Assembly (NCBI GenBank): GCA_944472135.2
Contig: OX235270.1
Coordinates: 70,379,168 to 70,443,167 of the forward strand
Origin: Trichobilharzia regenti
Lineage: Eukaryota; Platyhelminthes; Trematoda; Strigeidida; Schistosomatidae
Reading direction: 5' to 3'
DNA length: 64,000 bases
Position 1 is the first letter of the stretch. Each line of letters opens with the position of its first letter. The notes beneath the pieces are model-generated. The model searched no databases, was not told the DNA's origin, and saw only the letters and a list, made by a program, of their open reading frames with translations. Shown here one piece after another: positions 1 to 11,114 of the stretch. A program made the position numbers and the translations under genes.

Positions 1-88
1 TAATTGTCTTCGTAACTGTACCTGAGATATCACCCAGCATTAAAATATAAACAACTATTTACATACACCACTGAAATATTGGTTGATG
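1..88. other. unassigned flank at window start
   Basis: Nothing is recognised in this short stretch. Its last bases lead into the left copy of a target-site duplication. Confidence 0.5.
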
Positions 89-104
89 ATAATATCAGAG
101 ACGA
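89..104. repeat. target-site duplication, left copy
   Basis: The 16 bases ATAATATCAGAGACGA occur here and again at 943-958, exactly bracketing the RTE fragment between them. Direct repeats of this size are the footprint of target-primed reverse transcription. Confidence 0.8.
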
Positions 105-942
105 TATATGTCTGATTTCCCACAAACTGGAAGATATGCAAGTGAAAAGCAACAAGTTGGATGTAGAAAAAGCATCAAAGATAGGACATCAGGTGAACAT
201 AGATAAAACAGAGGTGATGAAGATTCCTAGCCAACAGCAACAACAACAGACAACAATCAGCCAGCATAAATGGGAGGAAACTGAAAGAAACAACCTCCTT
301 CACCTACCCTACCTGTGAACCATCGTTTCAACTACAGGCGGAACTGACGAGGATATCAAAGCCAAATCGGAAAAGCAAGACAAGCTTTCATTACTCTTAA
401 GTCTGTGTGGAGGTCAACAGCACTCAGCATGAAAACGGAAATAAGATCCGGATTTTCAACTCCAATGTGAAGTTAGTCAGTGCTACTATACGGATCAGAG
501 ACTTGGCCAGCGCGTCATAAGGAGCATCTCAAGCAAACTTCAGACCTTTATCAACAGTTGTCTTCGCTCAATACTCAATATCAGATGGCCGGCCAGAAAA
601 GATCACCAACAGGGATCTCTATCAATGAGCGAACCAACAAAGCAGGAACCGATTGTGAAACAAATAAGCAGGAAGAAATGGAGATGGATTGGATTGGCCA
701 TACTCTGAGGAAACACGCCATCAAGTGACATCACTAGACAAGCCATCGCTCGAGTGGAACTCGAAAGGGAAGCGGCGAGTTGGTCGTCAGTGCAAGGATG
801 ACTTGGAGGAGGTCATGTGAAGAGGAGATGAAAGCATGTGGGTAGACTTGGAGCGGAGTGAAAAAGTTGGCAGAAAACTAAAGGCGATGGAGACGAGTGG
901 CTGAAGTTGTATGTTCCTCTAGGAACTAAAGTATATATAATA
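105..942 (+). mobile_element. 5'-truncated RTE-clade LINE, 3' end (RT thumb and tail)
   Basis: This is the last 840 bases of an RTE/SR2-like non-LTR retrotransposon. It begins inside the FADD-DICLIS motif C of the reverse transcriptase (the FADD half is missing) and continues through the KTEVMKI segment, a CAA-rich glutamine run (about 236-250) and the long C-terminal region with LLYGSETW and WIGHTLRK motifs. It ends in a short ATA-type microsatellite tail (931-942). Stops and frameshifts separate the open pieces at 79-318 and 480-728, so it is dead. The perfect 16-bp flanking duplication shows a discrete insertion that was truncated on arrival. A near-identical fragment lies in the opposite orientation at 2241-2961. 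Confidence 0.85.
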
Positions 943-958
943 ATAATATCAGAGACGA
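943..958. repeat. target-site duplication, right copy
   Basis: Second copy of the 16-base direct repeat that flanks the RTE fragment (partner 89-104). It directly follows the ATA-rich tail of the element. Confidence 0.8.
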
Positions 959-2234
959 AAGTTCTTAGAGAATTATGTCTACTTCATAGATTAGAGGTAT
1001 TCGCGTTTGTCTGTTCTCGATAGACCTTGAGTATGCAATACCTTAGGCTTACATACATTAAAGTGCCAAGATCTGTGACTACTTTCTCAATTTAACTAAA
1101 TGTCTGACTTGCGTCACTAAGTTCAGTCAGTTATTTATACATGTATATGCATATATTGTTATTATTATTAATTGTTTTGTGTTAAATGTCAAAATAGTAT
1201 CAAAAACAAAGATAATTATTATGAATACGTCAGGTTTAAAGCTTTCGTGTTTTAATGCCTGACTCCACCTTTCGTCTGATAATCATATATATATATATAT
1301 AATGCATGAATTCATGTTTAGTTATTTACTGAATCAGTTTTTGAGAGGAAGTAAAGGCTGCAAAAATCGATTTTTTGCAAAATAAAACTTTTTTTAATAG
1401 TCTGTTCATTATCACTGTGATTCGAATAATTATGCCAACGCTTATTTTCGTATTGCGCAAGCAATGTTTTAACTCAGCTAGAAAAATTTATCTTATGCAA
1501 ACAACCCACTTATTAAAATGAAATAAACTTGATTACAACTGAGTTGGTCTTGCAATGGTTTAGAAGAAAAATCTGTCAAAATATGCATATGGTTCAGAAA
1601 TGTGTCTGTGTGCTTGAAAACACACAGGATTTACAAGTTTGGTAAATAAAAGATTTGTAGGCATATGAATAGAGTGTCCAGTTAGTGTGGAAATAAATGT
1701 CTAAATCTAGTTAGAGCTCTAATCTCTGAAGATCAACGCAGAAACCATGGTAGAAACTAACCTGGATATTCTTTACGTGTTCAGACCAATTTAAGTGCAC
1801 TGAATTTCGTAAGTATATGATAATTAACATTAAAAAGCACTACTTTGCATATTAAATCGGTTTGCCACCGTTTATTTTTCTGAGGTAAGCACTGTATCTG
1901 TTGTTCGATCTTCAATTTCTTTCTTTCAATTTTTAAGTTTTCTTTCTGTAATGCCCGTAAACAGGGATAAAATATTTTCGTAACCAAGTAATTTCGTTCG
2001 GGATTCTCGGAGAAGTTAAACTTTATGCACCAGTGACAACCAATAGAGTGTGCCGCACCAGTGACATCGAATAAATCAATGAGTTTCTTCCTGCGGGTTC
2101 AAGCTTCTATTCTGATTGATTCTAGAGAAATGTTAGCTGTAGCGCAGTTGCGTCTGAAATTTTGTGAAGATAATATTTTCCAATACTGCTTAGATGTGAG
2201 GTTGATTAAGAGAAAAAAGGATTCGTTCATGTGG
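959..2234. other. intergenic, nothing recognised
   Basis: AT-rich sequence with a TA dinucleotide run near 1286-1301. Short open frames (for example 1781-1987 minus, 2061-2264 plus) have low-complexity composition and no motif I recognise. Confidence 0.5.
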
Positions 2235-2240
2235 AGGTAT

Positions 2241-2961
2241 TATTATTATTATTATATCCTTTAATTCCTAGAGGAACATACAACTTCAGCCACTCGTCTC
2301 CATCGCCTTTAGTTTTCTGCTAACTTTTTTCACTCCGCTCCAAGTCTACCCACATGCTTTCATCTCCTCTTCACATGATCTCCTCCAAGTCATCCTTGCA
2401 CTGACGACCAACTCGCCGCTTCCCTTTCGAGTTCCACTCGAGCGATGGCTTGTCTAGTGATGTCACTTGATGGCGTGTTTCCTCAGAGTATGGCCAATCC
2501 AATCCATCTCCATTTCTTCCTGCTATTTGTTTCACAATCGGTTCCTGCTTTGTTGGTTCGCTCATTGATAGAGATCCCTGTTGGTGATCTTTTATGGCCG
2601 GCCATCTGATATTGAGTATTGAGCGAAGACAACTGTTGATAAAGGTCTGAAGTTTGCTTGAGATGCTCCTTATGACGCGCTGGCCAAGTCTCTGATCCGT
2701 ATAGTAGCACTGACTGACTTCACATTGGAGTTGAAAATCCGGATCTTATTTCCGTTTTCATGCTGAGTGCTGTTGACCTCCACACAGACTTAAGAGTAAT
2801 GAAAGCTTGTCTTGCTTTTCCGATTTTGGCTTTGATATCCTCGTCAGTTCCGCCTGTAGTTGAAACGATGGTTCACAGGTAGGGTAGGTGAAGGAGGTTG
2901 TTTGTTTCAGGTTCCTCCCATTTATGCTGATTGTTGTCTGTTGTTGTTGCTGTTGGCCAGG
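2241..2961 (-). mobile_element. 5'-truncated RTE-clade LINE, inverted near-copy of 105-942
   Basis: Read on the minus strand, this is the same RTE 3' segment as 105-942: LLYGSETW and the C-terminal block, ending in a TAA/ATA tail at 2241-2260. It is truncated more than its partner, starting just upstream of the CAA run at about 2961. A possible short duplication, AGGTAT, sits at 2235-2240 and 2959-2964. Because the two fragments have different 5' truncation points and different flanks, they look like two insertions of one young subfamily, not an inverted duplication. Confidence 0.85.
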
Positions 2962-3171
2962 TATAATGGGCATAAAAAGCTTCAGCATATTGGTTGATGG
3001 GCATGTCCACCGTTGTGAAATTTATTTGAGACAAGTTAGTGTGAGTGAAGGTGAATTGATGATTCTACTATTCCGTAGGTGCATTTTTTGCTAGATCCCA
3101 TTTGTCATTTAAAACAGGCTACAAGAGCTTCAGCTACTGAAACAGGAAGTAGTATCGTCTCATCAGTTTAG

Positions 3172-3321
3172 TGGTACAAGCACTGCAGAGATATTGCATC
3201 TTGGATGATGGGGAGAGTTACTTCTCTATTTGGAGGAGGTGTCATTGTACATATAGATGAAACAATCTTAATAAAGAGGAAATGCAACAGTGGTCATAAA
3301 AAGGCAGTAACGTTCAAGTGA
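3172..3321 (+). pseudogene. Merlin-type (IS1595-like) DDE transposase relic
   Basis: A 49-codon open stretch reads WYKHCRDIASWMMG, a glycine-rich turn, then VIVHIDETILIKRKCNSGHK before a stop at 3319. The IDE(T/S)-x(3)-KRK-x-N-x-GH block is the signature around the first catalytic acid of Merlin/ISXO2-like transposases. A stop lies immediately upstream and the rest of the catalytic domain is not recognisable, so this is a fossil. The sequence from about 2962 to 3460 may belong to the same element. Merlin elements are known from schistosomes. The match is from motif memory, not a search. Confidence 0.6.
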
Positions 3322-3484
3322 TTGGATTGAAAGAAACCTTTTTGCGAAAAGGATTGGTCGAGAGAATATCGGTTAGGAAATCAATTACTTAAATGCCGAT
3401 TATTACTCAATTGGTGAAACGACGATCTATAATTCACATAAGTGAGTGGAAAGGATATAATTCTCTGTCATGCTCGGGATATGT

Positions 3485-3684
3485 ACGTTGATGGCACAGT
3501 GGTTAGGGCTTTCGCGGACCATGCACATGGTTCGAGGTTCGATCCCCTGCCGACGCACATCTGATATCTATGGTCGGCCTGCAAAATTTGGGCTACAGAT
3601 ATCCATGCTGAAAATTCCATACTTGTACCAAAAATACAGTGTGGAATCAAGCTGTAATCAAAAATAAAATTAAAATTAAATAAG
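3485..3684 (+). mobile_element. tRNA-derived SINE, family A
   Basis: The head resembles a tRNA: a box A-like GGCACAGTGGTTAGGG and a box B GGTTCGATCC about 45 bases later, with the 7-base acceptor stem (GCGTCGG/CCGACGC in better copies) partly decayed. The body runs through a block beginning GGTCGGCCTGCAAAATTTGG and ends in an A-rich tail at about 3684. Copies in the window lie at 7147-7339 (minus) and 33897-34083 (minus). Confidence 0.8.
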
Positions 3685-3689
3685 ATATA

Positions 3690-5045
3690 TTCATCACAGA
3701 GTAAACCATAGTGGTGATTTTGTGGATCCAATTGCAGAGGCCCACACCACTTCCATTGAAGTGTTTTGAAGAGGGTTGAGAAACAGGATTAGAGCCATTA
3801 ACCGTCTCAAAAGGGTGTTATATACAGTTATTTAGATGAATGCATGTACGTCTCTTCTGATACTTCTATGGGAAAATGGGAGTCATTTTTGTTCACTCTT
3901 CAGAGAAAAGCATCCTGTATAATATTTTCGTACAGTATTTATACATTTGTTTCATAATTATCTGTATTTTATGCCCCAAAATAGACTTTTTTCGTGGAAC
4001 TAGTGTGTTCAAGGTCATTCTGTGATTGGTAGTTACTGGGTTAAACTACCCCGGATTCTGTCCATGTTAACATATTTACGGCCTAAAATGATGAAACTGT
4101 CATTTTTACTAACTGGGTGCATTTGCAAACAGTCCAAAGAATTAGAAGGCCAAAACTTTACACATCAATCATCTATTTAAAACTTTCAAGTTAGTCAGAC
4201 ACAAATGACTGTACAGCATTACTGAATCACACTGTTGATTGGTTGAATCTGAGGTTGATCTCGGGCAGTCCCGAAATAACATCAACTTTAGCTTATATTT
4301 TCCAGTTTATGTTTATTACTGCTGATGAGAGCGTACTACAGGTATATTTGTCTTACAGATGGGAATTTCGATCACAGCTGATCATCCAAATGGAGCCATA
4401 CTTACTCTGTTTTTTAGCCAATATTACTGACTGTTTCTAGTCACATGTATAATATAGTAGTTTGAAGGGAAATGCAATTAGTTCTTTCTAATAGTATAGA
4501 GTCATTCCTGGCTACAAGTATTATAATTCCCAAAACTAATGATTCTATATAGCCTGTTTCAGCAGAAAGATTTCGTCTGCAAATATAATGTGTGCAAAAA
4601 GGTATTGATATTCTTTATCTACTTGTAAAAACCATATGCATCTTTGTCCATTCTCATCATTCAACCAGGTCTTAGTGAGTTATACACCTAGTTGGATTTC
4701 AGAAAGTGAGAGGTTGAAGAACAATTTCATTGTTTATTGTAAGTCTCTAGTAGTCGTCATTCTCTGTTATGATGAAGCTTTCTGTCAATTTTGGAATATT
4801 AAATCTGTTCGAGGAGTATTCAACCTAGGAGCAGAAAAATTAAAACACATTTCAGAGCATGTCTTAGTGCCACTTCATGGAACACTGACTTGTTTTGTAA
4901 TACTCTGGACGTCCTATTTGCAAGTAATCTAGTTATAAGACCAGTCTTAATACATTTTGTATTTTAAGCAGGATTCTTTGGGTGAAAATAAGTTTGTGTT
5001 GACCAGGTTTTGCGTTTGATCATCCCACTGAATATTTTTGATGCC
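3690..5045. other. intergenic, nothing recognised
   Basis: No element or gene recognised. A 98-codon open frame at 4636-4932 (plus) is rich in hydrophobic residues and has no motif I know; I do not call it a gene. Confidence 0.4.
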
Positions 5046-6346
5046 TGACTCTTTTATTGTTGTTATTTCCTTGAGCTTCAGCAACACATCACCTTGTTTT
5101 GTCTTCTATCGTCCTCTTCAGCTGTATCCACGATTGACCAAACTCTATCATCTCTTCCTCACACAATCTCCTCCATGTCAACCTAGCGCTGACGACTCAC
5201 TCGTCGCTTCCAGTTCACATTCCACTCGATCACTGGCTTGATGTGCGATGTCGTTCGGCGGTCTCCTCAATGTGTGCTCGATCCATCTCCACTTTCTCCT
5301 ACACATTTGTTGGGCGATTGGCTCTTGCCTGTTGGTTTGTTCCACTGCAGAGTTTCTTGTTGCTTATTTTTCTGACTGCCCATTTGGTCTTCAGTATGGA
5401 GCCAGAGAAGGCAGCTGTTGATCAAATTCTACAACCTGTTGAAAATCCTTTTCGTGACACGCTGGCCAAGTTTCTAACCCGTATAGAAGAACCGACTTCA
5501 CATTGGTGTTAAAAATACGAATCACGTTCTTTGTGCTGAGTGCAGAAGATTTTCAAACTGGTTTCAGGTTGATGAAGGCGTATCTTGCGTTTCGATTCTG
5601 ATTTTAATATCTTCATCCATTCCGCCTGTAATTGAAACCGTGTTTCCTAGCCGGATAATTGAGGAAAGTCACTTCCGTTAAACCTCTCCCGTTAATGGTG
5701 ATTAGTGCTGACATTTGTTGTTGCTGTTGGTGGTGGCTGGTTGTCGTCACCACCTCCGTCTTCTCTATGCTCACCTGCAGTTCTTTCTGCGCTGCCAGCC
5801 TCTTCAGCCATTTTGTTGGTTTTCGCGAGCAAATCTTCGAGTTTCTCTTACATTAGACATATATCATCTGCAAAATCCAGATCTTCTAGAGTCTTCTCAT
5901 CGGTCGTCCAGTGTATTCCTGACTCCTCGCCTGGCTCATAATCCAGTCGAGAACCAAAATTAAGAATATCATTGGTGATAATATGGGGCAACCTTGTCTT
6001 ACTCCTGTGTGCACTTCGAACGCCTCGCTGAGTTTTCCATTGTGGATCACGTGATACGTGGCACAGTCATATAGCTAACTGCTGAATAAAGTTGAGAAAG
6101 ACTTGAGATAAGCCGTAGTATTAAAGTAGTTTCCAAATTACGTCTCGGCCTACGATGTCGAAGGCCTTTATGAAGTCGATGAAGTTGAGGTGGGAGAGAT
6201 TTGACTGCCATTCTATGTTTTAATCTGTGATGATGATACGTAGAGTTGCAATTGATCAGCACATGATTTACCTTTCCCGAACCCAGCTTGTTCCGGGTGG
6301 AGTTCTGTATCCAGTGCATCTTTTATTCTCTCCAGGATGATGCAAC

Positions 6347-6772
6347 TTAGTATTTTACTAGGCGTAGACAAGAGCAGTATTCCACGCCAGCTCTTGCAGA
6401 GTGAGGTGTAAGTCGCCCTTCATTAATAGCTTGACGAGGTAGCACTTTTTCCAATCGGTAGGGACATTTCCGTGTTTCCAAACTCTTTTCAGTAATGGGG
6501 CGATCTGGAGCTATCTTCAGTGCTTCAGGAGGAATGCTGTCTGGTCCTGCTGCCTTCTTGGACTTGAACAGCTTGATTGCATTCAAGATTTCTGCTTTCG
6601 TTAGAGGATTTGTATCCACTGGCATTTCCACGTGTGCTGTTGGTGATATTTCTGGGCGAGCTGCCGGTGGTGGTCGGTTCAAAAGTCTTTTAAAATGATC
6701 AGCCCATTGTTTTATTTGTTTATCCTCTTTGGTAATCAGAATCCCTTGAGCATCTTTAATTTGTTTCATCAT
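6347..6772 (-). pseudogene. RTE reverse transcriptase fingers fragment
   Basis: Longest open piece of the 5053-8415 element. It carries the linker (IKQWADHFKRLLNRPPP) and the conserved KSKKAAGPDSIPPEALK block at the start of the RT domain, then loses frame after about 95 residues; the last 45 residues are out-of-frame sequence. The equivalent region in the better-preserved copy is 26030-26330. Not a functional gene. Confidence 0.75.
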
Positions 6773-7146
6773 CTGGGTTGATCTCTTTTCGGATAGAGAC
6801 TTAGTTATCTAAAATAGTCTCCTGGTGTCTCTTTTGCCTGCAGCCTATCTGTTCTGCTTTGGTCACCAACCAGTGTGTCGTAGAATTGGCTTTCGTCTCT
6901 CTTATCACTCTTCTTCTTTTCTTTATTCAGTGCAATGCACACTGAACTCATCTTCTCCCTCTGTCGTCCATCGTTGCATTGAGTCATCTTCTGTTCCACC
7001 TTTTCCTCTCTTTTATTAGCCCACAGGTATTCGTTGACAGCTATTCCATGTCTTGCCTCTTCTTTCTTCTTAGAATAGTGGTACACGTTTCCTTGGACAT
7101 CGCCTTTAGGGAATTCCAAAGTCTCCTATTTCGCTCTGATCTGATC

Positions 7147-7339
7147 TTTTATTTTTTTATATTTTATTATAGGTTGAATCCATATAGTATTTTTGATACA
7201 AGTATGAAAATTTCAGCATGTGATGCTGGTGGCCCAAGTTTTGCAGGCCAACCATTGATATCGAGTGTGCGTCGGCCGGGGATCGAACCCCAGACCGTGT
7301 GCATGGTCGACGAGCGTCCTAATCGTTATGCCACGACGC
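7147..7339 (-). mobile_element. tRNA-derived SINE, family A, nested in the RTE
   Basis: Read on the minus strand, it starts GCGTCGTGGCATAACG and keeps a good box B (GGTTCGATCCCC) and the CCGACGCA acceptor-side end. The family A body and an A/T-rich tail follow. It splits the RTE copy between its endonuclease and RT linker, so the SINE inserted later than the LINE. Confidence 0.85.
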
Positions 7340-8419
7340 AGCGAAGGCATCATTTTAGTTTTGTCCTTCATTTCTTAAATGTTGAAATTGAATTAGTGGT
7401 ATGTTTGAAATTGTTTTCATGACTTCCAGCTTCACCTACTTATCCAGCAGACCAGCTGCGTCTCTACTACCTTATGCAGTATTGATTTGAAATCTGTTTG
7501 GTTTATGGTATGTCCGCCAGACGAAATCTATGTTGCTTTTTGCATATCCTTATGTTTGTACACGCTCCCTCCGAACACTAAATCGTTGAAGGCGCAAAAG
7601 TCTACGAACAGTTCTCCACTGTCATTCATTTCTTCTGCAGCCTCCTCACCCACGATGAGTTCTCTTCCTGTATTATCTGCTCCCAGTCAGCAGGCATTCA
7701 TATAGCTATGAGGATTGTCATGTCGCCATTTGGGATGTTGTCCATTACTATTTTAAATGTCTGTGAAAATCCTCCTTCTCTTGTTTCGCGTTGTTTATAG
7801 CACAGTGCGTAACATTGCATGATAATTGTAACCCTTCTTCCTTTGGAGTTGAATGTTGCTATCATGATCCTGGATGAAATTGATTTCCATTGCATTAGGG
7901 CTTTGGCTTTCACTGGCAACATCATGAAGGCCATTCACTCTCTCATTGTGTTCTTGATTGTCGTCGGGGTGATCGGAGTAGATTATTGACTCTTCTATTG
8001 ACAATGTTGTCAATCCACATCCATTCCATCTGCTTTCGCAGATACCCAGTACTTCTAAGCCTTATCTTCGCATCTCCTTGGCTATTTAAGCAGCCATCCA
8101 GTCTTGTACATTCTACAGACATTCCAGGTACCCATTCTTATTCTTGCTTTCATCGAGAGAAGACAAATCAGCTGACTTGCTTCCCGAAGGCTGGCTTTCA
8201 ACAATCCGCGTCATTTCGCCTCTCCGATTCGAGCGAAGAATACGATTTTTATTTGCTTCTGTATTTTTGATATATTTTCTGTGTGTTGAGTTTCTCTAGC
8301 ACTTTGAAGGATTTAGTGGTGGGGTGTTGTAGGCCCACACCCAACCCTCCCTCTTTAACAGGGCTTGGGACCGGCTAGAAAACTAGCGAGCCAGTTAACT
8401 AGGCAAGGTTAAACATATC

Positions 8420-9045
8420 TAAATAGTGATGAATCAGATATTGGGGACCAGAATGTTTATTATTTCATAAGTTTAGTCTAATTTTGAAACACTTGCCATT
8501 TGAAATGGCGATTTATAAAGAATATTAGACTGAGAGGCGAACGATTACTTCAACAGAAATTTACAGCTAAAATATACGACTGATTTGAGAAATATTTCTA
8601 ATTATAAAATTAGAGCACGCGACTCCCGAGTGGTGTTTTTTTAATGATAAACTCAGATAATCTTATTTAAATTAAGTGTATTCTTACTAAAGTCTTCTGG
8701 TTCCGGTAGAACAGTGGACTTACTGATATACTATATTCGTAAATTCATAACTGCTAGTTGATAATTGGGATAGCTTAGGGACTATTTACTTATACATACA
8801 TAAAATCTGAGGAGATTTAACCAAATTCCAGGTGAATTTCTTTGCCAGGAAACATTTGGAAAACTTCTGAAAGTAAATGAACACAAGATAACAGTTGTAT
8901 AATTATATTCTTCAAAGTAATCCTATCAGTTTCATGGCATCAAGAGCTTAGAAGAGCCATTCAGAGAGTTTAGCATATTGTTCGTTATATTGGGCTGAAA
9001 GTCAGTTCTCTACAATCCGTTTTAGCTGACTACAAGACTTCCCAC
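8420..9045. other. intergenic, nothing recognised
   Basis: AT-rich sequence with no element or coding signal recognised. Confidence 0.5.
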
Positions 9046-9049
9046 AAGC

Positions 9050-9480
9050 TTTCGTTCTTTCTTCATATGGTATCTTCTGTGTCACCCACAAACCCTAATT
9101 CATGGCCTCTGACTCGATTTACACTTGTGAGCCTGGTGTGTGATGTCGCTCAACCATCTCTTCAGAGTATGTTCAGTCCATCTGGATTTCGGTTAGCATA
9201 TTTGTTGGACACTGAGGTGTTGGGATATTTGGCGCCAGCGCTTCACAATGTATATCCTTTGGGGTCACCAATGTGATTTGGCAGATTGAAGGTAAGTGTT
9301 GGTGTAAGTCTGCAATGGCCTACTGAAAATGTCAGTCATGAGGCGCAGGCCAACTCTCTGAACCATATAGAATCAGCGATATGACATAAGTATAGAAAAT
9401 TTGGATTTTATTGTTTGTTTGCAGGCTTAGATGAGTTTTTTTTCGCGTTATTCATCTTCTCGCCGATTTTAACTGAATGT
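9050..9480 (-). mobile_element. decayed RTE 3' end
   Basis: The minus strand keeps scattered blocks of the RTE C-terminal region: the arginine/glutamate-rich area near 9110-9170 and the stretch around 9340-9380 equivalent to the YGSETW region. It is diverged and much deleted. The open frame at 9067-9276 on the plus strand is antisense to it. Confidence 0.55.
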
Positions 9481-9484
9481 CGTG

Positions 9485-9900
9485 TACCGGATAAAATTAA
9501 ACTAAGGTTTATAATTGACAGTATGGCGACTGTAGCCTAATATACAGAGTCAGAAAACAGTTAAACTATAGCAATCTATAGCTCAGTAGCAAAACACAGA
9601 TATTGATAAAAATCACAACACGAAGTGATAATCCATTACATAAAATGAAAAGAGCTAAACTGCCTGAAATCACTGGACGCCATCACGTGGTCTTCAAATT
9701 TACCGCCTCCTTTTTTAAAATCTCGCTCACTAAAGTGATCAATTGTTTTGATTCGTAGAAATGCTATAATGATCAATCTGGTTTAGTTAACCAGTTAGCT
9801 ATCAAAATTCGTTTTTCAAATTCCAAAAGAAACATATCCGTTTATATAATTTTTTCGATTAATAGAATTTAAGAAATTCCATATTAGTTTGCTTATTAAA
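9485..9900. other. intergenic, nothing recognised
   Basis: No element or gene recognised. Confidence 0.5.
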
Positions 9901-9929
9901 TGTATCACACGGTGAAACAGTATTGTATG

Positions 9930-10000
9930 CTGGATGACGTTTCGAACATAATTTATTGTTCATAATCATATCAATTTTTAAGAAAGTAAGAAAAACAAAT
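9930..10000 (-). repeat. Penelope-terminal-like repeat with GAAACGTC motif
   Basis: On the minus strand, TTGATATGATTATGAACA is followed by an AT loop, TGTTC and GAAACGTCAT. The same string recurs with small changes at 34841-34882 on the plus strand. The GAACA/TGTTC hairpin directly before GAAACGTC resembles stem II plus the 3' core of minimal hammerhead ribozymes of Penelope-like elements, but the 5' core CTGANGA is not intact here. Confidence 0.45.
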
Positions 10001-10171
10001 TGAGCTGGATAATATAACATCATTTTATTTCATTGGCTTTTGTCTACTGCATGCGACCAAGATATTGATATCAAAGCTATTTTAAGGTGTAAAGAGTATA
10101 CAAAACTGATGAAATAAAATGGCGTCATATCATCCTCCTCAGATTCTGGTAGTTTTTTTATAAAAAATAAA

Positions 10172-10385
10172 AAATTCATGGGCCATTGGATAGGGTCCTA
10201 GTGACTTAATGGTCTACGAGCTTGCCTTGTAACCACAAGGTCCTGGGTTCGAACCCCGGTGGGCGCGCACTGCTGAAGAGCTTCAAACTAGGACGAAATG
10301 GCTGTCCTGTCCAGCTGTTTTTCCAATGGTTCTCTAACTGATGTCAGCTCATGATGAAATCCTGTAACTAAAAATAAAGACACTT
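10172..10385 (+). mobile_element. Sm-alpha-like hammerhead SINE, family B
   Basis: A tRNA-like head (TAGTGACTTAATGGTCTACG, then box B GGGTTCGAACCCC) is followed at 10273-10298 by CTGAAGAG, a decayed stem II and GGACGAAAT, which is the order of a hammerhead core. The body GATGTCAGCTCATGATGAAATCC and an A-rich end close the unit. Stem II is weak in this copy, so activity is unlikely. Other copies: 13310-13495, 17397-17725, 28972-29327, 32143-32351, 40287-40497, 43310-43662 and 45960-46320. Confidence 0.8.
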
Positions 10386-10389
10386 ATGT

Positions 10390-10955
10390 AGTGAAGACAT
10401 CATTCAGTAATGTTTAGGTACTCAGAAAGACAATTTTCTCGAAAATATGTAGTTAGCGGCCACAACATATCGCTGGAAAACACTGAACTTTGACGGTTAT
10501 GGTAATGATTCCATAAAGAGAAAAAAATTGTCACTTGGTGACTGATTTACTGAGAGGTCATACAACTATTACTGTGCCTAGTGATTGAATGATTCACAAC
10601 ATTTTAATCTAAATAAATCTTACCTATGTTGTATGGTGAAATTGTTACCCTATAACAGGGAAGGATACACTATTTGTCTCTGTATCTTTCTAATGACTGC
10701 TAAAGTCCATGCAAAGATAGAATGAATTAAGGTTTTGGAAAAAATGATTACCATCCATTAATTGATCACTGGGGAATAAGTAATATTGTGCGTCTATTTC
10801 TTAGTGTTGTTTCTGACTGAATTCTATGAAACAAGTCTGCAATATGGCCACCAAACTGGATGACTTGCCGTCGAATTCTAATTTGAGATGGTTAGAAGTA
10901 ATCAACCAATCGGTGTATCAGTCACACTTCTGCTGGACATCAATCGTAAATAAGT
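10390..10955. other. intergenic, nothing recognised
   Basis: No element or gene recognised. Confidence 0.5.
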
Positions 10956-10964
10956 ATACCTAAG

Positions 10965-11112
10965 TGGTATCGTCTCTTACTGAAGCACTTGGTGACGTTC
11001 GATTGAACGTATGCAGATATGCCTTACTGACGAGTCCCAACAGACATGTAACCTTGATTCAGAACCTCTTCTTGATTGCCTTCAACCACCTAATATCAAT
11101 TGATAACTACAA
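10965..11112 (+). mobile_element. SINE family C relic
   Basis: Decayed copy of the family best seen at 13845-14130. It keeps a box B-like GTTCGATTGAAC, then GCCTTACTGACGAGTCCCAAC (the 5' hammerhead core CTGACGA fits CTGANGA) and the downstream CTTGATTGCCTTCAA block. The 3' core is lost. Confidence 0.6.
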
Positions 11113-11114
11113 GT

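Larger units (their letters stand above)
5053..8415 (-). mobile_element. near full-length but degenerate RTE-clade LINE
   Basis: On the minus strand the order is: 5' UTR with the CTAGCTCACTAG-type block (about 8415-8250); an APE endonuclease start with a GTWNV motif (about 8150); ESIIYSDHPDDN and ALMQWKSISSRI pieces (about 8010-7850); a linker (about 7120-6800); then reverse transcriptase fingers with KKAAGPDSIPPEALK (about 6590). RT motif A FIDFIKAFD lies near 6150-6185, GVRQGC near 5990-6020, FADDIC at 5874-5857, and the C-terminal region ends at the lower edge. Many frameshifts and stops break the frame. Length without the nested SINE is about 3.2 kb, close to full size for RTE. A family A SINE interrupts it at 7147-7339. 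Confidence 0.85.

Noticed and set aside
3485..3560. Functional tRNA gene
   Set aside because: A/B boxes are present but arms do not all pair and a SINE body follows; copies elsewhere share the body.
5659..5963. Three overlapping plus-strand frames
   Set aside because: They are antisense shadows of the RTE C-terminal region on the minus strand, including its CAA-rich segment.
6979..7422. 147-codon plus-strand frame
   Set aside because: Spans RTE antisense and the nested SINE; no coding motif.
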